DNA of 14,189 nt from an uncultured Collinsella sp. (lineage in GTDB: Bacteria; Actinomycetota; Coriobacteriia; Coriobacteriales; Coriobacteriaceae), in the NCBI GenBank assembly GCA_902465265.1, contig CABQMF010000050.1, positions 1 through 14,189 on the forward strand, written 5' to 3'. The position numbers and the translations under genes were made by a program. Below, in pieces: positions 6,823 through 13,863 of this stretch. Positions within the stretch are counted from its first letter, which is position 1. Every line of letters starts with the position of its first letter. Below the pieces are notes generated by a model. That model searched no databases. It was not told the origin of the DNA and saw nothing but the letters and a program-made list of their open reading frames with translations.

Positions 6823-7407
6823 TTAGATATCGTCAATGGAATCGAGTTCTGCCTCGAGCTTGGCACGGCGTCTTTTCGCCGTGAAAAACGTTGCGCACAG
6901 GGCAGCAAACGTGGCCGCGAAAATCGTCGCACCGCAGAACACACCCGTGGCCAGGTTCGCCAACCAAAAGACGCTTTCGAGCGGTACGATCTGCGCCTCA
7001 GCGATACAGCGCATTGCAGCAATAACAAGCGCGAACGCGGCGCCGCTAAGGCCGCTGACAAGCAGGAAATATCCAACAGGAAGATGCTCGGTTTGCCCAA
7101 AACGATTGGTATCGACATAGCCCTTCCGCGTTTGCAGTCCTGCGCAAATCAACATCACGAGAACGAGCCACAAATACATGGCTGCCTCGAACGGCGTTGC
7201 AAAGCCATGCGGCATTTCACTGGCGTCGCTGTGAACCCACGCAACCTGTCGAGCTATAAACTGGTAGAAAAAGATCATCAACATGCCAAACGAAAGCAGC
7301 ACGAAACCAATCTTGTAGATCTTCGCGCTCTCAGCCTCCAGGCGCTCGTCCTTTGGGCCGGCATATTCACGCCACTTTTGCACGAGTTTTAAATCTTCAA
7401 ATTTCAT
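6823..7407 (-). CDS. Four-TM membrane protein paired with an XRE regulator
   Basis: 194 residues. A soluble N-terminus with KDERLEAESAKIYKI (19-33) is followed by four hydrophobic segments at about 33-55, 74-92, 112-134 and 147-176, then a basic/acidic tail (AKRRRAKLEAELDSIDDI). The ATG has AGGAG 6 nt upstream. It begins 9 nt after the XRE stop, so the two are one operon. A DER motif before the first TM and pairing with a short XRE regulator recall the DUF3796/DUF6773-type families, but I cannot assign one firmly. The biochemical role is unknown. In such pairs the regulator often controls its own operon. Confidence 0.8.
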   Translation of the reverse strand: MKFEDLKLVQKWREYAGPKDERLEAESAKIYKIGFVLLSFGMLMIFFYQFIARQVAWVHSDASEMPHGFATPFEAAMYLWLVLVMLICAGLQTRKGYVDTNRFGQTEHLPVGYFLLVSGLSGAAFALVIAAMRCIAEAQIVPLESVFWLANLATGVFCGATIFAATFAALCATFFTAKRRRAKLEAELDSIDDI

Positions 7408-7416
7408 AGCGAACTC

Positions 7417-7647
7417 CTAAAGAGCGTCAGGGTCGACGTCGTTTTCGTCTTCCCAAAACAAGTCGTTCAACGTAACGCGTAGCGCTTTACAGATTGCCAC
7501 GCACAAATTGAGCGTGGGGTTGTAGCCGCCCGCCTCGATCAGGCCGATGGTCTGGCGCGTAACGCCCACGGCCTCGGCCAAGTCAGCTTGCGAAAGGCCA
7601 ACCGCCGCGCGCGCCGCCTTCATGCGTAGGTTCTTTTTGCCCGGCAT
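7417..7647 (-). CDS. XRE/Cro-family helix-turn-helix regulator
   Basis: 76 residues, nearly all one HTH_3 domain: MKAARAAVGLSQADLAEAVG (9-28) then VTRQTIGLIEAGGYNPTLNL with the recognition helix at about 29-37, ending ICKALRVTLNDLFWEDE. The YNPTL...LNDLFW ending is typical of small YozG-like regulators. I chose ATG 7647 because AAAGGA sits 5 nt upstream; a longer frame to 7707 lacks an RBS and its added residues would overlap the promoter. It probably represses or autoregulates the two-gene operon with the four-TM protein. Confidence 0.93.
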   Translation of the reverse strand: MPGKKNLRMKAARAAVGLSQADLAEAVGVTRQTIGLIEAGGYNPTLNLCVAICKALRVTLNDLFWEDENDVDPDAL

Positions 7648-7695
7648 GGAGTTCCTTTCGTGGTAGTGGACAGATATCCGTTGCAACATGGCAGA

Positions 7696-7724
7696 AATAT
7701 ATTGCATCTATCAGGCAATGTCAA
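7696..7724 (-). promoter_or_regulatory. Near-consensus housekeeping promoter of the XRE operon
   Basis: On the minus strand TTGACA (7724-7719) is followed after exactly 17 bp by TATATT (7701-7696), about 48 bp before the XRE start codon. Direct TGTCA copies on the plus strand (at 7719, 7732 and 7753) surround or overlap the -35, which suits autoregulation. Confidence 0.8.
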
Positions 7725-7821
7725 CTATATATGTCATTATGAAAATCATGTCTGTCATTGCGGCACGGCGCACCGCTGTACCCGAAACCGTGCGAGGCAC
7801 TGGCCCTGCTCATCGAGCACC

Positions 7822-7857
7822 AAAAAGGGCTGGCCCCGATAACTCGGAGCCAGCCCT
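7822..7857 (-). terminator. Rho-independent terminator after the lipoprotein gene
   Basis: Arms AGGGCTGGC (7826-7834) and GCCAGCCCT (7849-7857) pair perfectly, and an inner CCGA/TCGG adds four more pairs after one mismatch. On the minus strand the stem is followed by TTTTT (7826-7822). It lies 27 bp beyond the stop at 7885. Confidence 0.85.
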
Positions 7858-7884
7858 GAGTCGCCTGACATGGGAATCACAGCG

Positions 7885-8229
7885 CTACTTGAGCTTTAGC
7901 GCCTCCATCATGGGCACGGCGGCGTCCCAATCGATCTTCCAGCCAATCGACACGCGGACGGTTTCACCCGTTGCGGGAGCCGTCGCAAACAGCGTATGGC
8001 CGTTGTCGGGACCGGTAAAGCGCAGCCACGTTATGCCGTTGTACTCGACCTGGTCGGTTGTTGTCTCCTTGCCTTCGTAGACCTGCTCTAGGCTTGCAAC
8101 CTCTTCCTCCGGCGAGCGCGGGAAGATGCTGATGTGCAAGCGTCCTCCAGTCTCGTCGTGGAAGAAGTCTGCCTTTTCGTGCTCTTCGTTGGACGAATCC
8201 AGCGTGTACCCATCGGCGGCCTCGATACT
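7885..8229 (-). pseudogene. C-terminal remainder of the lipoprotein gene beyond an in-frame TAG
   Basis: Directly after the TAG at 8232-8230, the same frame stays open for 114 codons (SIEAADGYTLDSSNEEHEKA ... DWDAAVPMMEALKLK) and stops just before a terminator. It contains a folded-domain-like stretch (LHISIFPRSPEEEVASLEQV, GITWLRFTGPDNGHTLFATA, TVRVSIGWKI). There is no good internal start: the first candidate is a TTG with GGAGGA only about 3 nt away. Reading the TAG as sense would make one lipoprotein of 338 residues. I see no other stop or frameshift, so the break is recent, recoded or an error. The domain family is not recognised. Confidence 0.75.
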
Positions 8230-8901
8230 CTACGATGCGCAATCGATGCCGGTCATATTGGCCGCGTCACCAGAATCGGCCACACCGCCGGCCGCCTTGA
8301 ACTCCTTGGTCTCGCACCCCGTGGTGTCAAAGTGCATGGCCTCATGATTCTTGGCGGGGGCGTAAGCATCTACGAACTCGACAGTGATGGGCCCGTAGTA
8401 CGCCGTCTTGGGCGCCCAGAAATACACGTACTCAACAGTCTCGCCCGGACCGATATCTGGCCTCTCGGAAAGATCGATGCCCTCGTGAAGCTCATCGGGA
8501 GCCTCGCTTGCAACGTAATCGAGCACGGCCGCCTTGCCGGAAGTAAACAACGGGTCGCCTGCCTCAAGATCGCCCTGGGCAGCATGCACGTTAAAGGAAC
8601 TGAACGTCCTGTTCTTTGTGTTGTTGTTGGTGATCTTGATGTGCAGGTAAAAGCCGTCCTGTAGCTTGGCATCGCCACGATAGAACGTACCGTGAGCCAC
8701 CGACTCATAGGTAATGCCTGCCACCTCGACCGTCTGCGAATCATAGGCCTTGGCCTTCTTGGACTTCTCCTGCACAGGTGCGCTCCCGCCCGAGCCACTC
8801 GGCGCATTACCGCCGCAGCCGGCAAGCGTACACGCCAACACAGCCGAAAGCGTCACGGTGGGAATTCCTAACAGCAGCTTCTTCGTCATGGGCTTCATCA
8901 T
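8230..8901 (-). CDS. Lipoprotein with Ig-like DUF5067/DUF4352-type domain, ended by a premature TAG
   Basis: 223 residues from ATG 8901 (AGGAG 8 nt upstream). The signal peptide MMKPMTKKLLLGIPTVTLSA ends in the lipobox LAGC with lipidated C29, followed by a Gly/Ser linker. Residues about 50-200 form a β-rich domain (GITYESVAHGTFYRGDAKLQ, LHIKITNNNTKNRTFSSFNV, DIGPGETVEYVYFWAPKTAY) resembling the DUF5067/DUF4352 Ig-like domains of Gram-positive lipoproteins. In these, 'ITNNNTK...F' and 'GPGETVE' mark typical strands. The product would sit on the outer face of the membrane. As written it ends at TAG (8230), yet the same frame continues for another 114 codons. A longer frame upstream to 9072 has no RBS and adds non-signal sequence. 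Confidence 0.85.
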   Translation of the reverse strand: MMKPMTKKLLLGIPTVTLSAVLACTLAGCGGNAPSGSGGSAPVQEKSKKAKAYDSQTVEVAGITYESVAHGTFYRGDAKLQDGFYLHIKITNNNTKNRTFSSFNVHAAQGDLEAGDPLFTSGKAAVLDYVASEAPDELHEGIDLSERPDIGPGETVEYVYFWAPKTAYYGPITVEFVDAYAPAKNHEAMHFDTTGCETKEFKAAGGVADSGDAANMTGIDCAS

Positions 8902-9195
8902 CCTCACCGCTCCTTTCGCTTGCAGCTCATCCGTTGCCCGAGCCCCAAGTCGGCCCTTGGCACCAGCTTCCACTATGAGCGTATGACGAAACACGGCGCC
9001 GGCGAAGTGACCCGTGGCCCAAATAACGACCCACCAGCGTTCCTTATGGGCCAAAAGAACTCGCACATGCACGCCCCCGGCCCATAAAACGAGACGTCTG
9101 TCCCAATGTTCGATTCAATCCAACAATCCGCACGACACGTTTTCGACAACGCATCCAACCGCAAACGCAGCAAGACGCATCCGGCCGCCCTCAAA

Positions 9196-9234
9196 TTTAC
9201 TCGGACAGAACCGAGCCGGTTTTGTCCGAGTAAA
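9196..9234. repeat. Large perfect hairpin upstream of the topoisomerase operon
   Basis: TTTACTCGGACA (9196-9207) and TGTCCGAGTAAA (9223-9234) are perfect 12-nt arms. Inside them AACCG and CGGTT pair around the loop AGC, with one G-U pair joining the two parts, giving an 18-pair stem. It has terminator-like shape but lies between divergent genes, so it is not a terminator of either flanking gene. Confidence 0.8.
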
Positions 9235-9252
9235 CGTTGTTCCACCAATTTC

Positions 9253-9266
9253 CGAACGATTGTTCG
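9253..9266. promoter_or_regulatory. LexA/SOS-type operator (CGAAC-N4-GTTCG)
   Basis: CGAACGATTGTTCG is a perfect 5+5 palindrome with a 4-bp spacer, matching the Gram-positive LexA box (CGAAC-N4-GTTCG). It lies about 100 bp before the ATG of the first topoisomerase gene. It is the only such match I noticed in the window. Confidence 0.65.
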
Positions 9267-9365
9267 ATGGATTTCGTGTTGGATGGAATCGCCCAAGGGC
9301 CGGGCTATGCTACCTTGACTATCTATATGGCTAAAACGCAGCAAAGGAGCACCGAGAGAGCGAGT

Positions 9366-11363
9366 ATGGCAAAAAACACCGCAAACTATGGTAACGACAG
9401 TATCCGCCAGCTCAAGGACGAGGAGCGCGTACGCCTGCGCCCCGCCGTCATCTTTGGCTCGGACGGGCTCGACGGCTGCGCGCATGCCGCCTTCGAGATC
9501 CTGTCCAACGCCGTTGACGAGGCGCGCCAGGGCTACGGCAAGCTCATCACCCTTACCGCCTTTCGCGATGGTTCCATTCAGGTAGAGGACAACGGCCGCG
9601 GCTGCCCGCTCGACTGGAACCCCTCCGAGAAGCGCTTTAACTGGGAGCTCGTCTTCTGCGAGCTTTACGCCGGCGGCAAATACGACAACAACCAGGGCGG
9701 CGACTACGACTTCTCGCTCGGCACCAACGGCCTGGGCTCCTGCGCGACTCAGTACGCTTCCGAGTACATGGATGTCACGGTTTGGCGCGACGGCAACAAG
9801 TACTCCCTACACTTTAAGAAGGGCAAGGTCGTCGGAGCCAAGAAGAAGGCCCTCGAGATCGAGCCCAGCGACGAGAACCGCACCGGCACCACCATCAAGT
9901 GGCGCCCCGATCTTGAGGTCTTTACCTCGATTAGCATTCCCCACGATTGGTATCGCGAGACCATGCGCCGTCAGGCCGTGGTCAACGCCAACGTGACCTT
10001 CCGTCTGCGCATCGAGGGCGACGATGGCGAGTTTTCCGAAGAGGATTTTTGCTATCCCAAGGGCATCGAGGACTACGTGCTCGAGAAGGTCGGTACCGAC
10101 TACCTCACCGAGCCCTTCTTTATCGAGGCCGACCGTCGCGGTCGCGACCGCGAGGACCTGCCCGACTACAACGTAAAGATCACCGCGTGCATGTGCTTCT
10201 CTCGCACCTTCATGATGCAGGAGTACTACCACAACTCATCGTGGCTCGAGAACGGCGGCTCACCCGAGAAAGCGGCCCGCAGCGCTCTCACCAGCGCCAT
10301 CGATGCCTACATTAAGCAACAGGGCAAATACAACAAAAACGAGAGCGGCATTAAGTGGCAAGACGTCCAGGACTGCCTGGTACTGGTGACCAACTGCTTC
10401 TCCACCCAGACGTCCTACGAAAACCAGACTAAGAAAGCCATCAATAACCGCTTTATCCAGCAGGCTATGACGGCCTTCTTTAAGGAGCGTCTCTCGACCT
10501 ACCTGATCGAGAACAAAGACGCCGCCAATAAGATCATGGAGCAGGTCCTCATCAACAAGCGTTCGCGCGAGAACGCCGAGAAGACGCGCCAGAGCATCAA
10601 AACCAACCTGCAGCAGAAGACCGATATGGCCAACCGCGTGCAGAAGTTCATTGACTGCCGCTCCAAGGACAAGAGCCGTCGCGAGATCTACATCGTAGAG
10701 GGCGACTCGGCAGCAGGCGCCATTCGCACCTCGCGCGATGCCGAGTTCCAGGGCGTTATGCCCGTCCGCGGTAAGATCCTCAACTGCCTGAAGGAGGATT
10801 ATCCGCGCATCTTTAAGTCCGACATCATCATGGACCTCATGCGCGTGCTGGGCTGCGGCGTGGAGATCAAAGACAAGCGCATCAAGAACCTGGGCGCCTT
10901 TGACCTGGACAACCTCAACTGGAACAAGGTCATTATCTGTACGGACGCCGACGTCGACGGTTACCACATCCGCACGCTCGTGCTTACCATGCTCTATCGA
11001 CTGGTGCCCACGCTTATCGACGAAGGCTACGTGTATATCGCCGAGTCGCCGCTCTACGAGATCAACTGCAAAGAGAAGACCTACTTTGCCTACACCGAGC
11101 TCGAGAAGAACGGCATCCTTAAGGAGATCGGCGACCAGAAGTGCTCGATCAACCGCTCCAAGGGTCTTGGTGAAAACGATCCGGACATGATGTGGCTCAC
11201 CACCATGAACCCCGAGACGCGCCGTTTGATCAAGGTGGAGCCCGAGGACGTCACCAAGATGGAGACCATGTTCAACCTGTTGCTGGGCAACGACGAGGCG
11301 GGCCGCAAGCGCCATATCTCCGAGCACGGCAAGGAATACCTGGACCAGCTGGACCTGCAGTAG
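9366..11363 (+). CDS. Type II topoisomerase ATPase subunit, ParE/GyrB-like paralog
   Basis: 665 residues. The GHKL ATPase domain has E44 and N48 in FEILSNAVDEA, the VEDNGRG loop (D75, G77, G79), YAGGKYD and the SLGTNGLGS ATP lid (117-125). The transducer follows to about 395. The TOPRIM domain has EGDSA (445-449) and the metal-binding D527, D529, D531 in TDADVDGYHIRTL, then PLYEI and NRSKGLGE...TTMNPETRR typical of GyrB/ParE C-termini. It differs from housekeeping GyrB at EGDSAAG (usually EGDSAGG), LGTNGLGS (usually GGLHGVG) and PVRGKILN (R468 where E. coli GyrB has K447). It probably acts with the ParC-like subunit 45 bp downstream. Start: ATG 9366 fits the protein, but the AAAGGAG is 16 nt away; ATG 9327 is an alternative without an RBS. 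Confidence 0.9.
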   Translation: MAKNTANYGNDSIRQLKDEERVRLRPAVIFGSDGLDGCAHAAFEILSNAVDEARQGYGKLITLTAFRDGSIQVEDNGRGCPLDWNPSEKRFNWELVFCELYAGGKYDNNQGGDYDFSLGTNGLGSCATQYASEYMDVTVWRDGNKYSLHFKKGKVVGAKKKALEIEPSDENRTGTTIKWRPDLEVFTSISIPHDWYRETMRRQAVVNANVTFRLRIEGDDGEFSEEDFCYPKGIEDYVLEKVGTDYLTEPFFIEADRRGRDREDLPDYNVKITACMCFSRTFMMQEYYHNSSWLENGGSPEKAARSALTSAIDAYIKQQGKYNKNESGIKWQDVQDCLVLVTNCFSTQTSYENQTKKAINNRFIQQAMTAFFKERLSTYLIENKDAANKIMEQVLINKRSRENAEKTRQSIKTNLQQKTDMANRVQKFIDCRSKDKSRREIYIVEGDSAAGAIRTSRDAEFQGVMPVRGKILNCLKEDYPRIFKSDIIMDLMRVLGCGVEIKDKRIKNLGAFDLDNLNWNKVIICTDADVDGYHIRTLVLTMLYRLVPTLIDEGYVYIAESPLYEINCKEKTYFAYTELEKNGILKEIGDQKCSINRSKGLGENDPDMMWLTTMNPETRRLIKVEPEDVTKMETMFNLLLGNDEAGRKRHISEHGKEYLDQLDLQ

Positions 11364-11408
11364 CAGTAAATCGATAACGACGGCCCATAACAAGTTCAAG
11401 AGGAAATC

Positions 11409-13649
11409 GTGGCAAAGAAAAAGACGAAGAACCAGCCAAAGAAAAAGCAGGTCAACGCCGAGAACGTCATCGGCCTGCACTCCGAGGTCACCGACCAGCC
11501 GATCACGCAGACGCTCGAGGTCAACTACATGCCCTACGCCATGAGCGTCAACGTCTCGCGTGCATTCCCCGAGATCGACGGCTTTAAGCCCTCACACCGC
11601 AAGCTGCTCTACACCATGTACAAGATGGGTCTGCTCAAGGGCGAGCGCCAGAAGAGCGCCAACATCGTGGGCCAGACCATGAAGCTCAACCCGCACGGCG
11701 ATGCCGCAATCTACGAAACGATGGTGCGCTTGGCTACGGGCAACGAAGCGCTGCTTGCCCCCTTCGTTGAGTCGAAGGGCAACTTTGGCAAGTACTATTC
11801 GGGCGACCTGAGCTACGCCGCCTCGCGTTATACCGAAGCCAAGCTCTCACCCATCAGTGCCGAGATCTTCAAGGACATCGACAAGGACCCGGTCGACTTC
11901 GTCGACAGCTACGACGGCGCCATGAAGGAGCCGCGTCTGCTGCCCACCACGTTCCCTAACATCCTCGTCTCGGCCAACAAGGGCATCGGCGTCGCCATGG
12001 CTTCTGACATCTGCGGTTTCAACCTCAACGAGGTCTGCACCGCCACCATGCACTACCTGCAGGATCCCGACTGCGACCTGCTCGAGTATATGCCCATGCC
12101 CGACTTCTCGACCGGCGGCGAGATCATCTACCGTCGCGAGGAGATGGAAAAGATTATCGAGACCGGCCTGGGCAGCTTCCAAATCCGCTCCCGCTGGCGC
12201 TGGATTCCCGAAGAGCGCATTATCGAGGTCTACGAGATCCCCTACACCACCAAAACCGATGTCATCATCGAGCGCATCGTCAAGCTCTCCAAGGAGGGCA
12301 AGGTCAAGGAGATCGCCGACATCCGCGACGAGACCGACCTTTCGGGTCTGCGCATCGCTATCGACCTTAAGCGCGGCGTCGACCCCGATAAGCTCATGGC
12401 GAAGCTTTATCGCTCGACCACGCTGCAGGATTCGTTCTCGTGCAACTTCAATGTGCTCGTCGACGGCTATCCCCGCGTTATGGGCGTGCGCCAGATTCTG
12501 CACGAGTGGGTCAAGTGGCGTATTGAGTCCACGCGTCGTCGCATTAACTTTGACCTAGGCAAAAAGTCCGAGCGCCTGCACCTGCTGCACGGCCTCGAGG
12601 CGATCTTGCTCGACATCGACAAGGCGATCGCCATCATCCGTGGCACCAAGCTCGAGGCCGAGGTCGTGCCCAACCTTATGAAGGGTTTCGACATCGACGA
12701 GACCCAGGCCGAGTTTGTTGCCGAACTTAAGCTCCGCAACATCAACGAGGAGTACATCCTCAACCGCACCAAGGACATTGCCAAGCTTGAGGGCGAGATT
12801 GCCGAGCTTGAGGAGATCCTCTCCAGCGAGGAGAACATCAAGAAGGTCATCAGCGACGAGCTGGCCGCGGTCAACAAGAAATATGTGATGCCGCGCCGCA
12901 CGGGCAGGATCGAGACCCATGAGGTCATCGAGGTAAGCCTGGAGCCCGAGGTCGAGGAGTATCCGGTTACCATCATGCTTTCGCGCGATGGCTACCTTAA
13001 GAAGATGACGGACCGCGTACTCAAGAAGGCGACCACGCTCAAGTACAAGGACGGCGACAAACCCTTTATCGAGTTCCCGTCCTCCAACACCCACGAGCTG
13101 CTGGTCTTTACCAACAAGAGCCAGGTATACAAATGCAAAGTTGCGGCGTTTGAGGACACCAAGTCGGCCCAGCTGGGCTCGTACCTGCCGACCGATCTTG
13201 AGATGGAACCCGACGAGAGCGTCATCTGGGTCATCGACCCCGAGGACTACAAGGCCGACGTGCTGTTTGTCTTTGAAAACGGCCGCGTGGTGCGCGTTGC
13301 ACTTTCCGGATACGTCACCAAGACCAACCGCAAGCGCCTTAAGAACGCCATCTACGGCGGCAGCAAGCTGCTGTATGCGCAGGTGCTCAAGGAAGACCGC
13401 GACATCGCGCTGGTCTCGAGCGACTATCGCCTGATGAACTTCAACACGTCGCTGCTCAAGACCAAGACGACCACCAACACGCAGGGCGTCCAGGCCTTTA
13501 CGGCCAAGAAGGGCCGCTCGGTCACCACCGTCGGCACAACCGAGGAGATCCTTGGCGCCGGCGTCTCGGCCGAGAAGTTCACCGCGCAGAGCCTGCCCTC
13601 CGCCGGTGCCCTCATGAAGGAAAACGACATGCCGAGTTTGTTTGACTAG
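11409..13649 (+). CDS. Type II topoisomerase cleavage subunit, ParC/GyrA-like paralog
   Basis: 746 residues from GTG 11409 (AGAGGA about 5 nt upstream). A Lys-rich N-terminus (MAKKKTKNQPKKKQ) precedes the winged-helix/tower region with FKPSHRKLLYTMYKMG and HGDAAIYETMVR. The catalytic tyrosine is Y141 in AASRYTEAKLSP. The hinge/coiled-coil region (about 385-490) includes LAKLEGEIAELEEILSS-like heptads. A β-pinwheel C-terminal domain follows, with blades such as MLSRDGYLKKMTD, LLVFTNKSQVYKCKV, VLFVFENGRVVRVALSGYV. I see no GyrA box (QRRGGRG), so decatenation/relaxation rather than supercoiling is likely, as for ParC. At the E. coli GyrA Ser83 and Asp87 positions it has A99 and E103. It is co-transcribed with the ParE-like gene, and the operon ends at the hairpin near 13687. 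The organism should also have ordinary gyrA/gyrB elsewhere. Confidence 0.9.
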   Translation: MAKKKTKNQPKKKQVNAENVIGLHSEVTDQPITQTLEVNYMPYAMSVNVSRAFPEIDGFKPSHRKLLYTMYKMGLLKGERQKSANIVGQTMKLNPHGDAAIYETMVRLATGNEALLAPFVESKGNFGKYYSGDLSYAASRYTEAKLSPISAEIFKDIDKDPVDFVDSYDGAMKEPRLLPTTFPNILVSANKGIGVAMASDICGFNLNEVCTATMHYLQDPDCDLLEYMPMPDFSTGGEIIYRREEMEKIIETGLGSFQIRSRWRWIPEERIIEVYEIPYTTKTDVIIERIVKLSKEGKVKEIADIRDETDLSGLRIAIDLKRGVDPDKLMAKLYRSTTLQDSFSCNFNVLVDGYPRVMGVRQILHEWVKWRIESTRRRINFDLGKKSERLHLLHGLEAILLDIDKAIAIIRGTKLEAEVVPNLMKGFDIDETQAEFVAELKLRNINEEYILNRTKDIAKLEGEIAELEEILSSEENIKKVISDELAAVNKKYVMPRRTGRIETHEVIEVSLEPEVEEYPVTIMLSRDGYLKKMTDRVLKKATTLKYKDGDKPFIEFPSSNTHELLVFTNKSQVYKCKVAAFEDTKSAQLGSYLPTDLEMEPDESVIWVIDPEDYKADVLFVFENGRVVRVALSGYVTKTNRKRLKNAIYGGSKLLYAQVLKEDRDIALVSSDYRLMNFNTSLLKTKTTTNTQGVQAFTAKKGRSVTTVGTTEEILGAGVSAEKFTAQSLPSAGALMKENDMPSLFD

Positions 13650-13686
13650 GACGACGGCAGTCGAACTGGTCCAAGCCACAAACCAA

Positions 13687-13725
13687 CGGGGCCCGGAGCG
13701 CAGCAACATCACGCTCCGGGCCCCG
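13687..13725. terminator. Terminator of the topoisomerase operon
   Basis: CGGGGCCCGGAGCG (13687-13700) and CGCTCCGGGCCCCG (13712-13725) form a perfect 14-bp stem with an 11-nt loop, 37 bp after the ParC-like stop. There is no long T-run after it, but the stem is very stable. Confidence 0.8.
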
Positions 13726-13804
13726 CTCGTTGCAACGTAGTCGGAATAATAGAACTCCCCGTTTTTCACTCCTGCAATCCCACGGCACAAGGCATGTTAA
13801 GCCA

Positions 13805-13861
13805 TTAGCAAAACTTGCAAAATTTAGCAAAAGTTGCAAAAGTTAGCAAAACCTGCAAAGG
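13805..13861 (+). repeat. Three 19-bp A-rich tandem repeats
   Basis: Units TTAGCAAAACTTGCAAAAT, TTAGCAAAAGTTGCAAAAG and TTAGCAAAACCTGCAAAGG run without gaps. Each contains two GCAAA steps, so six GCAAA motifs start at 13808, 13817, 13827, 13836, 13846 and 13855, spaced 9 or 10 bp. Their AT-richness contrasts with the flanking DNA. They end where homology to an ATPase gene begins. Confidence 0.9.
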
Positions 13862-13863
13862 GG

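Larger units (their letters stand above)
8902..9365. other. 464-bp divergent intergenic region upstream of lipoprotein and topoisomerase operons
   Basis: No ORF here is convincing. The region holds a 9-bp inverted repeat TTATGGGCC/GGCCCATAA (9044-9052 and 9079-9087), a long hairpin (9196-9234) and a LexA-like box (9253-9266). The promoters of both flanking operons must lie here, but I cannot fix a good -35/-10 pair for either. An AAAGGAG at 9343-9349 is 16 nt before the topoisomerase ATG. Confidence 0.5.

Noticed and set aside
9196..9234. Hairpin as an ordinary intrinsic terminator
   Set aside because: The flanking genes diverge from it, so no known transcript should end here; left as an unexplained structure instead.
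8973..9485. 170-codon minus-strand frame across the topoisomerase upstream region
   Set aside because: It overlaps the ATPase domain start of the ParE-like gene, the long hairpin and the LexA-like box; no RBS and no recognisable domain.
10260..11480. Long antisense open frame (406 codons) opposite the ParE-like gene
   Set aside because: It is the Leu/Val/Asp-rich mirror typical of the opposite strand of a GC-rich gene, has no RBS or domain, and the sense gene is fully conserved.
12555..13790. Long antisense open frame (411 codons) opposite the ParC-like gene
   Set aside because: Same mirror composition; it also runs through the operon's terminator hairpin, which a real gene would not.
13805..13861. 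CRISPR array
   Set aside because: The repeats are directly adjacent with no spacers and only 19 bp long.
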